A stretch of 8,076 bases of DNA from a bacterium (lineage in GTDB: Bacteria > Armatimonadota > Chthonomonadetes > Chthonomonadales > Chthonomonadaceae): NCBI GenBank assembly GCA_021805405.1, contig JAJZFK010000104.1:1-8076 (forward strand), given 5' to 3'. A program made the position numbers and the translations under genes. A model generated the notes under the pieces. The model saw only the letters and a list, made by a program, of their open reading frames with translations. It was not told the DNA's origin and ran no database searches. Positions within the stretch are counted from its first letter, which is position 1, and the number at the start of each line of letters is the position of its first letter. Positions 1 through 6,093 of this stretch are shown here, piece by piece.

Positions 1-686
1 CGGAGATGGTTACGACGGCTTTGCCGATGATGGCGCTCGTACATTCTCTCATGGCGGAACTACCTGAAGACAAGCATGGGGACCAGCCGCTATTTGCCAA
101 CCATGTAGAGTCCCGGGAGGTGGTGGCGCGTACAACGAATGGCATTAACCGTGTGAAAGCCTGGGATCCCACTGAGCCTGAAACCGAGATCTGCACAATT
201 GCGGAGTGCCTTGCCCAGCGTGTGGCTGCTGGAGAGGAGGAATTCCTGCCAGGCCTGAGGTATCAGCGGGCACACGGCGACTTCTGGGACAACAACGTAC
301 TTTTTGGCGATGGCGAAATTGTGCTAGTTGCCGATTTTGATTACATGGGTAGGACTGCCCGTACCGATGACCTAGCGCGCACGCTCTATTTTGCCATCTC
401 ATCGCATTGCACGGGTCACAACGACCATGGTGAGCTAATTAACTACGCTGCCTCGTTGGTGGAAGCCTATAACAGTACCGCCGTGCCTCAGCTTACTCGC
501 CTCGAACGTTTGGTACTTCCACTCTCAATCGTAAGGGAATCCTTGTCTTGGGTTGCCAATTGGCTGCCCGACCTGGATGACCAGGAATTGGCACGTAGCG
601 GCTTTGGCGAAGGCCGGAGTGACCTTGCGATGTCGCAATCTGTCCTTGACAATTTGTGGTCATGGCAAACTTCATTCACTGCGTAA
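1..686 (+). CDS. Phosphotransferase of the APH/choline kinase fold, 5'-truncated by window edge
   Basis: This is the C-terminal lobe of a small-molecule kinase of the aminoglycoside phosphotransferase / choline kinase superfamily. Counted from the ATG at 6, it shows the Brenner catalytic motif HGDFWDNN (H90, D92 catalytic base, N97) and the metal-binding DFD (D110, D112) followed by a helical C-terminus. The frame is open to the left edge (codon 3-5 is GAG), the ATP-binding N-lobe is missing, and family members are usually about 300 residues, so the ATG at 6 is probably internal and the gene begins outside the window. It ends in TAA at 684-686, 93 bp before the helicase start on the same strand, so the two could be co-transcribed. 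The substrate cannot be told: sugars, choline, aminoglycosides and amino acids are all used by this fold. The family call is firm, the specific role unknown. Confidence 0.75.
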   Translation, partial: EMVTTALPMMALVHSLMAELPEDKHGDQPLFANHVESREVVARTTNGINRVKAWDPTEPETEICTIAECLAQRVAAGEEEFLPGLRYQRAHGDFWDNNVLFGDGEIVLVADFDYMGRTARTDDLARTLYFAISSHCTGHNDHGELINYAASLVEAYNSTAVPQLTRLERLVLPLSIVRESLSWVANWLPDLDDQELARSGFGEGRSDLAMSQSVLDNLWSWQTSFTA

Positions 687-766
687 AGCTTGGCACTGTG
701 CAGAACGCCTGAGCAGATATGGAAGCGGGTACATACCTGGTATCATCAACATACCACTAGTCTTAC

Positions 767-771
767 AGGAG
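767..771 (+). promoter_or_regulatory. Ribosome binding site that fixes the helicase start
   Basis: AGGAG at 767-771 lies 8 nt before the TTG at 780-782. The in-frame TTG at 690 has no comparable site, and the protein from 780 begins LPDGLYE, the sort of start expected for this helicase family. This argues for the 780 start. Confidence 0.75.
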
Positions 772-779
772 CCAGTACC

Positions 780-3700
780 TTGCTGCCCGACGGTCTGTAT
801 GAGCGCGTTATCGATACCGAACTGAGGAGCCAGTTAGACCGTTTAACCCGCGAGATTGATACCACCGTGCTGGATGAAGGCGACAGCAATGTAATTCTTG
901 CAAGGTACATGCAGCGCATTGTCGAAACCATATTTGGCGCTTTACCACATGCGGGCCGGCTGCAGAAGCAGGTAGAAGTGGCAAACGGTATATTAGATCT
1001 GTTGCGCCGTGAACTTCCCTCTACTGTAAATATGCTGTCTGCTTTAACCACGGAGAAGCTTCTTGAAATCCGTGCTGCTACTCGTCCTGCTCTTCCCAGG
1101 CCGTCCGCTGGCCTTGTTGCAAGCAGTCTCCTTACGGGTGCCTCCATCGATCCGTCACTCTCTAGCCTCTTGAAACAGGAACTACAGTCCGCCGATCGGG
1201 TTGACATTCTCTGCGCATTCGTCAAGTGGAGCGGTATTCGACTTATTGAAAATGAGCTTAGATCGTTCTGCAGCACGCACGATAAGGAACCCGAGCCAGC
1301 GCTGCGGGTCATTACGACTACATACATGGGTGCTACCGATGAGCGTGCCGTTACAGCGCTCACAAACCTTCCGTCTACGGGCGTGCGAGTTTCATACGAC
1401 ACCCACAGCACTCGGCTTCATGCAAAAGCATATCTATTTCACAGGGACTCCGGCTTTAGCACCGCTTACGTAGGCTCTTCAAACATATCTGCCGCCGCGC
1501 TCACCGATGGTCTTGAATGGAACACGCGCATTACTGAGGCTGAAACGCCTCACCTTTGGCAGAAGGTTGTTGGCACCTTTGAGACATACTGGCATTCGGC
1601 TGAAATGGTGCCCTACTATCTGGGTGACCAGACTCGCCTTGCCCACGCTCTTATAAGGGAGAAGGCGGGTGAGCCTGGCTATGACGACAGTTTTCGTTTT
1701 GAAATTCGTCCTTACCCATTTCAGGAGGAGGTTCTGGAGCGGTTAAATGCCGAACGCAACGTTCACAATAGCTGGAAGAACCTTGTTGTGGCGGCTACAG
1801 GGACAGGCAAAACAGTCATTGCAGCCTTTGACTACAAGCGCATTGCTCAACATCGGCGTCCCAGAATGCTGTTCGTTGCTCATAGGGAAGAGATTCTGCA
1901 GCAGAGCCGTGACTGCTTTCGTAGGATCCTGCAGGATTATAACTTTGGTGAGCTTCTTGTTGGCACGCATACCGCCAGCGAATTTGACCACCTTTTTGTA
2001 TCCATCCAGAGCTTTAACAGCAAGCGGCTGCACGAAAAGCTGCCACGTGATTACTATGACTACATCATCGTGGATGAATTTCACCACGCTGCGGCAACCA
2101 GCTATAAAGTACTGCTAGACCACTTTAGGCCGCGCATCCTGTTAGGGCTTACTGCAACGCCAGAGCGGCACGATGGGATGGATATCCTGCAGTGGTTTGA
2201 TGGTCGAATAGCCGCCGAAATGCGGCTTGGAGCTGCCATAAACCGCGGGCTCCTTGCACCGTTTCAGTACTTTGGCGTCGCGGATTCAGTTGACCTCACC
2301 AACGTGAAGTGGGTGCATGGCGCATACGATCAGGCAGAGCTTTCACGGCTCTATGATGAGGACAAGGAGCGCGCTGACCTGGTAGTGCGCGAAGTAAACG
2401 CAAAGGTTCTTGACCCTCGCAAAGCTATGGGGCTTGGCTTCTGCGTCTCGGTGCGGCACGCCCATTTTATGGCGAAGTACTTCCTGGCGTGCGGTATACC
2501 GGCCGCTGCGCTTTCTGCCGAAACTGCCGATACAGAAAGGAAGGCTCTTCGTAAGCAGCTCATCGAACGAGAGATCAACTTCCTCTTTGTCGTCGACCTG
2601 TTTAACGAAGGCGTGGACATTCCGGAGGTCGACACTATTCTCTTCCTGCGCCCAACGGAGAGCCTTACAGTCTTCCTGCAGCAGTTCGGGCGTGGATTGA
2701 GGCTAGCAAGCAATAAGGAGTGCCTCACTGTTCTGGACTTCATTGGAGGAGCAAACCGAAACTTCCGGTTTGACGTTCGATTTGCGGCGCTAACTGGCCG
2801 TCGAGTGGGTAGCATTAAGGATGACCTCGATTCCGGGATACCATTCCTGCCATTGGGCTGCTCTATACGGCTGGAAAAGCGCGCCATGGAACACGTGCTT
2901 AACAACATCAAAACCGCATTAGACACTCGAAACCTGACTGCACGTGTTCGAGAATTTGAGCAGGAAACCGGTAAACAACTTTCGCTACCTGCATTTGTCG
3001 AGCACCATGACGTTGCACTGGAGACGATATACCGAGCGGGCCACGACTGGACATGGGTAACGAACAGGGCGTTTAAAAGAAATATAGAACAGACCCGTGT
3101 CCAGAAGGCTATGAGCAGCGGATTGGGCCGGCTTATCCACCTGGATGCACCTGCCCACTTGAAGCGGTTACTTGGATGGCTGCAGTCGCTCGGTGCCAGC
3201 ACACAGGCGCATAATGATGAGCCACTGCTAGAAAAGTCGCTGAATATGCTCTTTGCTTCCCTATTTGGCGATGAGCCACCAGCTTCCCGATTGGTCGCAG
3301 AAAAGCATCTACTTGAAAACCCCTGGGTACTTCAGGAGCTACAGGAATTACTTGCGCTGCGGCTCAGTGGTGTCGTCGAGAATCCTCCTAGTGTAATGCT
3401 ACCTTTTGAGAGCGCATTGGAAGTTCATGCGCGATATTCTCGCGACGAGCTGCTCGCCGGACTAGGTGCATGGACCCTGAAGCACCAAAAGGAGGTGCGT
3501 GAAGGAGTGTACTGGAACAAGGAGCAGAGGTATGACCTCTTTTTCGTAACTCTCAATAAAGTGGAGAACGAATACTCACCCACTACCATGTACCAGGACT
3601 ACGCCATTGATGAACGCCTGTTTCACTGGCAGTCGCAATCCACTACAACACCAGAGAGTGCCACGGGTTTACGGTATCAGCAGCAGGAGCCTCACGCCAC

Positions 3701-3884
3701 CACGATACTATTAGCTGTTCGCGATTTTAAGGCAGTAGCTGGGCGAACGGCACCCTATTGGTTTCTCGGCCCAGCTAATTACGTAAGTCATTCAGGAAGC
3801 AGGCCCATGTCTGTGGTACTAGAGCTACACATGCCCATTCCCGCAAGACTGCAAACAACACTGTGCCGAATGATACGGGTCTAA
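780..3884 (+). CDS. PLD-like nuclease / DExH helicase / DUF3427 fusion protein
   Basis: A 1034-residue SF2 helicase fused to a nuclease-like domain, likely acting on DNA in repair or phage defence. Residues about 130-270 are a phospholipase-D-like (HKD) domain with H214-x-K216 and G232-SS-N235; the Asp expected five residues after the Lys is absent (H221), with D223 nearby. The helicase core has Walker A TGTGKT (340-345, K344), VAHRE (366-370), Walker B DEFH (432-435), LTATP (457-461), DLFNEGVDIP (606-615) and motif VI QQFGRGLR (634-641, R638 and R641). The remaining part to the C-terminus (FHWQSQ, PYWFLGPANYVSH, PM) matches the DUF3427 type. Start: TTG at 780 with AGGAG 8 nt upstream; an in-frame TTG at 690 would add 30 residues. 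The phosphotransferase gene lies upstream on the same strand. Proteins of this layout occur in accessory or defence-rich regions; the precise substrate is unknown and the defence role is inferred. Confidence 0.9.
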   Translation: MLPDGLYERVIDTELRSQLDRLTREIDTTVLDEGDSNVILARYMQRIVETIFGALPHAGRLQKQVEVANGILDLLRRELPSTVNMLSALTTEKLLEIRAATRPALPRPSAGLVASSLLTGASIDPSLSSLLKQELQSADRVDILCAFVKWSGIRLIENELRSFCSTHDKEPEPALRVITTTYMGATDERAVTALTNLPSTGVRVSYDTHSTRLHAKAYLFHRDSGFSTAYVGSSNISAAALTDGLEWNTRITEAETPHLWQKVVGTFETYWHSAEMVPYYLGDQTRLAHALIREKAGEPGYDDSFRFEIRPYPFQEEVLERLNAERNVHNSWKNLVVAATGTGKTVIAAFDYKRIAQHRRPRMLFVAHREEILQQSRDCFRRILQDYNFGELLVGTHTASEFDHLFVSIQSFNSKRLHEKLPRDYYDYIIVDEFHHAAATSYKVLLDHFRPRILLGLTATPERHDGMDILQWFDGRIAAEMRLGAAINRGLLAPFQYFGVADSVDLTNVKWVHGAYDQAELSRLYDEDKERADLVVREVNAKVLDPRKAMGLGFCVSVRHAHFMAKYFLACGIPAAALSAETADTERKALRKQLIEREINFLFVVDLFNEGVDIPEVDTILFLRPTESLTVFLQQFGRGLRLASNKECLTVLDFIGGANRNFRFDVRFAALTGRRVGSIKDDLDSGIPFLPLGCSIRLEKRAMEHVLNNIKTALDTRNLTARVREFEQETGKQLSLPAFVEHHDVALETIYRAGHDWTWVTNRAFKRNIEQTRVQKAMSSGLGRLIHLDAPAHLKRLLGWLQSLGASTQAHNDEPLLEKSLNMLFASLFGDEPPASRLVAEKHLLENPWVLQELQELLALRLSGVVENPPSVMLPFESALEVHARYSRDELLAGLGAWTLKHQKEVREGVYWNKEQRYDLFFVTLNKVENEYSPTTMYQDYAIDERLFHWQSQSTTTPESATGLRYQQQEPHATTILLAVRDFKAVAGRTAPYWFLGPANYVSHSGSRPMSVVLELHMPIPARLQTTLCRMIRV

Positions 3885-3922
3885 CCTCAAGTAATTTCCA
3901 CGGGCTGGTTCATACTCTTCAT
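3885..3922. other. Short spacer between converging genes, no terminator seen
   Basis: The helicase stop at 3884 and the minus-strand stop at 3923-3925 face each other across 38 bp. I see no stem of useful length here, in contrast to the strong hairpins after the xylanase and 3D-domain genes. Confidence 0.4.
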
Positions 3923-4159
3923 TTATTTTATTAGCGCGCGTGTTGCAAATAGCATCGTTAACAGCAGCATCGGCAGTATCATGCAGCCCACGCTCGTGCG
4001 ATGGTAGACTCTGTTGTAAAGTGCCCTTTTGGGATTAGTCACCCACCCTAAACCTCTAGGTGCCTTTATGCCCAGATTTTGCCTTATGTACCTCTTCCAT
4101 GAGGTTCTCGCCGCAATGCGCTTGTTAATTGACGGCATGCGGATGAACGATCGTCGCAT
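3923..4159 (-). CDS. Small basic protein with hydrophobic C-terminus, function unknown
   Basis: A 78-residue hypothetical protein. The first 55 or so residues are rich in Arg and Lys (MRRSFIRMPSINKR...), followed by a NPKRALYNRVYHRTSVGC block and a hydrophobic stretch MILPMLLLTMLFA near the C-terminus, which could be a tail anchor or one membrane helix. The ATG at 4159-4157 has GGAG 6 nt upstream (4169-4166), which I prefer over the TTG at 4171 four codons earlier. The pattern NPK-x-x-YN-x-VY-x-[KR]T looks familiar from other small uncharacterised bacterial proteins, but I cannot name a family and this memory is unverified. A perfect dyad lies just upstream of the ribosome binding site. The gene converges on the helicase gene. 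It could be a chance frame, so confidence is moderate. Confidence 0.5.
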   Translation of the reverse strand: MRRSFIRMPSINKRIAARTSWKRYIRQNLGIKAPRGLGWVTNPKRALYNRVYHRTSVGCMILPMLLLTMLFATRALIK

Positions 4160-4176
4160 ATTGCGCTCCAATTTCT

Positions 4177-4192
4177 GGTTCCAACTGGAACC
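4177..4192. promoter_or_regulatory. Perfect 16-bp dyad upstream of the small minus-strand gene
   Basis: GGTTCCA-AC-TGGAACC, 7-bp arms around a 2-bp centre. It begins 18 bp upstream of the ATG at 4159 and 7 bp before its GGAG site, so it could be an operator dyad or, in the transcript, a small hairpin in the leader (6 bp stem with 4-nt loop). No known regulator site is matched with certainty. Confidence 0.4.
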
Positions 4193-4227
4193 TCGGAATT
4201 GTTCGTACTGTTTGTAGCCTCTGTATC

Positions 4228-4440
4228 TTAATCTGTGGTCATTCGCGAAAATTCCTTCCCATTTCCAATTTTGCCTAGATACTGTTCAGGACAACATTCA
4301 CGTTTGAATCCCAGAACAAATTCATCAACAACTTGGGCGTAAAACAATCCTTGGCGAATACGCAGGACCAACAGAGAATTCCAGACTTCTTGCTGTGTAT
4401 TTGTCATTTGTGGAGATTTGAATGCTGGTGTGTGCAACAT
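4228..4440 (-). CDS. Doubtful 70-residue hypothetical protein
   Basis: An open frame of 70 codons reading away from the xylanase promoter. The product has a mixed, globular-looking composition (TQQEVWNSLLVLRIRQG, then VVDEFVLGFKRECC) with no signal peptide, membrane segment or recognised motif. Neither the ATG at 4440 nor the in-frame ATG at 4407 has a visible Shine-Dalgarno sequence. The region is AT-richer than its neighbours. It might be a real small gene, a decayed fragment, or a chance frame in the intergenic region; I do not recognise it. Confidence 0.25.
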   Translation of the reverse strand: MLHTPAFKSPQMTNTQQEVWNSLLVLRIRQGLFYAQVVDEFVLGFKRECCPEQYLGKIGNGKEFSRMTTD

Positions 4441-4451
4441 GATGGCTAAAA

Positions 4452-4481
4452 TAACGTTAAAGCATGGTATAAAGCATACCA
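4452..4481. repeat. Nested small repeats upstream of the xylanase promoter (operator candidates)
   Basis: Three overlapping elements lie just upstream of, and into, the expected -35 position: the palindrome TAACGTTA (4452-4459), a direct repeat AAAGCAT at 4459-4465 and 4471-4477 (12-bp period), and an inverted repeat TGGTAT (4465-4470) / ATACCA (4476-4481). No good -35 hexamer is seen at 4467-4472, so a DNA-binding regulator may act here. Regulator identity is unknown. Confidence 0.4.
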
Positions 4482-4486
4482 GAATT

Positions 4487-4495
4487 TGTTATAAT
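4487..4495 (+). promoter_or_regulatory. Extended -10 promoter element for the xylanase
   Basis: TGTTATAAT (4487-4495) is a consensus extended -10 (TGn plus TATAAT at 4490-4495). The -35 position is poor, typical of extended -10 or activated promoters. Transcription would start near 4502, giving a leader of about 50 nt before the GTG at 4554. Confidence 0.65.
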
Positions 4496-4505
4496 CTCTT
4501 TGTGT

Positions 4506-4542
4506 ACCAATCATTGGTTCGGTACCACCCGAATAAAGGAGG
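4506..4542 (+). promoter_or_regulatory. Xylanase leader: dyad, small hairpin and strong ribosome binding site
   Basis: The leader holds the dyad ACCAAT-C-ATTGGT (4506-4518), close to the predicted transcription start, then a short hairpin TTCGG (4518-4522) / CCGAA (4529-4533) with a 6-nt loop, then AAAGGAGG (4535-4542). The ribosome binding site is 11 nt from the GTG at 4554. The dyad could be an operator; the hairpin directly before the ribosome binding site could affect translation. Confidence 0.45.
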
Positions 4543-4553
4543 TCGCAATAACC

Positions 4554-5642
4554 GTGTTGAGATTAACCACAGTGCTAGTATCGGCGGCTCTGATGTCAGC
4601 TACAGTGCTGCCTGTTTTTGCGCAGACTTCAGTTGGGCTTAAAAACTTACCGGGAGCCCGTGTGCTGCCAATAGGCGCTGAACTCAACGGTACGTTTCTT
4701 GAAAACTTACCAGCTGGCTCCAAGTATGCGTCAACAGCTATCCACGAGTTCAACATAACCGGGTGTGAAAACGAATTGAAAATGTACTCATTCACGGGCT
4801 GGAAAGGCGATCCCTTTACAGGAACTCCGATTATTGACAACAGCGGTGCAGACGCCGTCGCGAACCTTGCCCGGGCTAACCATATGGTGATGCGCGGTCA
4901 CGTACTCATATACAACCAGGCGATACCGAGATGGATTTCACCGGACGGTGTGAATACAAAGTATACGGACGCACAGTTGCAGGCTATGGTCAAGAAATTC
5001 ATATTTACCCGCATGCACCGATATGCCGACGTAGTGAGATACTGGGACGTCACCAATGAGTGTTTTGACAGCAAAGGTGACTTGAAACACGATTTCTGGT
5101 ACACGCACCTGGGTGGCGACAACTACATGGCTAACATCTTCAGTTGGGCACACGAGGCAGATCCCCAGGCACAGCTCTATTACAATGACTACAGCACAGA
5201 GCAACCCGGCCCTAAATTTAATGGAATGTTAGCCTACCTTGTTGCGCTAAAGAACAAGGGTGTACCTATAAACGGCATCGGCTTTCAGTGCCACGAAAAC
5301 ACAAAGTGGCCCCAAGGGGTACTCAGTACAGCCAACACAAATGCCGTGGATGCAGCAGGGTTTAAATGGCAGGTTACTGAACTGGATTGCGGTACTGATG
5401 CTGTTAACCCCAACTGGAAACTTCAGGCTGAAATATATGGACAAACGGCTAAAATTTGCCTCGCAGATTCAAATTGTCAGGGGCTCTTTATGTGGGGTTA
5501 TACTGACAAACACTCGTGGCTAAGGCCACCAAACGGCCTTCCGTTCGATGCGGCATACGCACCAAAGCCCTGTTACTGGGCGTTGTACAAAGCGTTCGAG
5601 AATCCACCGCCGCGCATCAATCCGGTGGCAACTGCTAACTAA
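4554..5642 (+). CDS. Secreted endo-1,4-beta-xylanase, glycoside hydrolase family 10
   Basis: A 362-residue retaining GH10 enzyme that hydrolyses internal beta-1,4 links of xylan outside the cytoplasm. It starts at GTG 4554, 11 nt after AAAGGAGG; the first 23 residues (one Arg, a hydrophobic core, ending VFA-Q) are a signal peptide. One catalytic domain fills the rest: FNITGCENELK (K76), GHVLIYNQAIPRW (115-127), acid/base E169 in WDVTNE, GFQCHE (Q245, H247), nucleophile E276 in VTELD, W314 and HSW (W322). Both catalytic glutamates are present, so it should be active. The usual WH at the -1 subsite is replaced by Y120-N121. Seven cysteines follow the signal peptide, many for this family and suggestive of disulfides, and C170 directly follows the acid/base. 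No carbohydrate-binding module is present. Transcribed alone from its own promoter and closed by a hairpin. Confidence 0.95.
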   Translation: MLRLTTVLVSAALMSATVLPVFAQTSVGLKNLPGARVLPIGAELNGTFLENLPAGSKYASTAIHEFNITGCENELKMYSFTGWKGDPFTGTPIIDNSGADAVANLARANHMVMRGHVLIYNQAIPRWISPDGVNTKYTDAQLQAMVKKFIFTRMHRYADVVRYWDVTNECFDSKGDLKHDFWYTHLGGDNYMANIFSWAHEADPQAQLYYNDYSTEQPGPKFNGMLAYLVALKNKGVPINGIGFQCHENTKWPQGVLSTANTNAVDAAGFKWQVTELDCGTDAVNPNWKLQAEIYGQTAKICLADSNCQGLFMWGYTDKHSWLRPPNGLPFDAAYAPKPCYWALYKAFENPPPRINPVATAN

Positions 5643-5656
5643 TCATGCTGTTGTGG

Positions 5657-5690
5657 CGGCGCACAGGGCCGTTCTCAGCCTTGTGCGCCG
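5657..5690 (+). terminator. Strong hairpin after the xylanase, without a T tract
   Basis: A 13-bp stem pairs 5657-5669 with 5678-5690 (one G-T wobble) around an 8-nt loop, beginning 14 bp after the xylanase stop codon. No run of T follows, so it is not a textbook intrinsic terminator, but its place and strength fit termination or 3'-end protection. Confidence 0.6.
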
Positions 5691-5734
5691 TGACCAACTA
5701 ATGCCATTCCGCAGTACTGCATGGTTCCGTAATC

Positions 5735-5763
5735 TTGACAATCTGCCATGTGGAAGGTACACT
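5735..5763 (+). promoter_or_regulatory. Sigma70-type promoter of the CAT tRNA
   Basis: TTGACA (5735-5740), a 17-bp spacer, and TACACT (5758-5763), 13 nt before the mature tRNA 5' end. The consensus -35 and exact spacing make this a strong call. The transcription start would be near 5770, giving a leader of about 7 nt. Confidence 0.8.
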
Positions 5764-5775
5764 TCCTAGTGTACC
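5756..5775. repeat. Perfect dyad covering the tRNA promoter -10 and start site
   Basis: GGTACACT (5756-5763) and AGTGTACC (5768-5775) are perfect inverted copies around TCCT. The left arm contains the -10 box and the right arm covers the likely start site and leader. The GGTACACT block recurs at the tRNA-Arg promoter, there without its partner. Confidence 0.7.
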
Positions 5776-5776
5776 G

Positions 5777-5848
5777 GGGCCCATAGCTCAGCGGCAGAGC
5801 GCCCGGCTCATAACTGGTTGGTTGGAGGTTCGAATCCTCCTGGGCCCA
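5777..5848 (+). tRNA. tRNA with anticodon CAT (elongator Met or Ile2)
   Basis: A complete 72-nt cloverleaf: 7-bp acceptor GGGCCCA/TGGGCCC, D arm GCTC/GAGC, anticodon loop CTCATAA with CAT at 5809-5811, T arm GGAGG-TTCGAAT-CCTCC and discriminator A5848. The anticodon stem has a C-T mismatch at its base and a G-T pair. The first pair is G-C, which argues against the initiator tRNA. CAT anticodons serve both elongator Met and, after lysidine modification, the Ile AUA-reading tRNA, and I cannot separate the two by eye. CCA is not encoded. A T-rich stretch TTGTTTTT follows at 5849-5856 and may end transcription. Confidence 0.93.
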
Positions 5849-5977
5849 TTGTTTTTGCGTTGCACCGTCCTTGTTTCATCCGAACGATATCTACTCCCCG
5901 TTAGCACAACTCACTCAGGAAGTGATTTACCATGTATAACAGATTGGGAGTTTGAGGGTAACGGTGGGATGAGGGGA

Positions 5978-6050
5978 TGCGTCTGGAGCGATTTGAACGC
6001 CCGACACCCAGTTCCGAAGACTGGTGCTCTATCCGCTGAGCTACAGACGC
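5978..6050 (-). tRNA. tRNA-Arg, anticodon TCG
   Basis: A 73-nt cloverleaf on the minus strand: acceptor GCGTCTG/CAGACGC, D arm GCTC/GAGC, anticodon stem CCAGT/ACTGG with loop CTTCGGA and anticodon TCG (6017-6015), T arm GGGCG-TTCAAAT-CGCTC with one G-T pair, and discriminator A at 5978. It should read CGA-type Arg codons. CCA is not encoded. It faces the CAT tRNA, tail to tail, across about 130 bp in which I see no gene and no hairpin terminator. Confidence 0.94.
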
Positions 6051-6063
6051 GTATAACAAATTT

Positions 6064-6093
6064 AGTGTACCACGGCCCTGCGCCCATGGTCAA
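6064..6093 (-). promoter_or_regulatory. Sigma70-type promoter of tRNA-Arg
   Basis: On the minus strand, TTGACC (6093-6088), an 18-bp spacer, and TACACT (6069-6064), 13 nt before the mature tRNA 5' end at 6050. The -10 hexamer and its distance to the tRNA are the same as at the CAT tRNA. Confidence 0.75.

Noticed and set aside
718..746. TATCAT at 741-746 as a -10 box for the helicase.
   Set aside because: No acceptable -35 lies 16-18 bp upstream, so a separate helicase promoter cannot be supported.
746..1411. A 221-codon minus-strand open frame.
   Set aside because: It overlaps the helicase N-terminus and PLD domain on the opposite strand, with low-complexity Ser/Arg-rich composition and no recognisable motif.
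2351..3202. A 283-codon minus-strand open frame.
   Set aside because: It lies wholly within the helicase gene, opposite intact helicase motifs, with a Ser/Arg-rich composition typical of antisense shadows.
4518..4533. On the minus strand the xylanase leader reads TTCGGGTGGTACCGAA, containing the T-box-like core GGGTGGTACC.
   Set aside because: The upstream minus strand is antisense to the xylanase signal peptide and shows no T-box stem I, no paired terminator is visible, and the downstream ORF is doubtful. The match is best explained by the small TTCGG/CCGAA hairpin.
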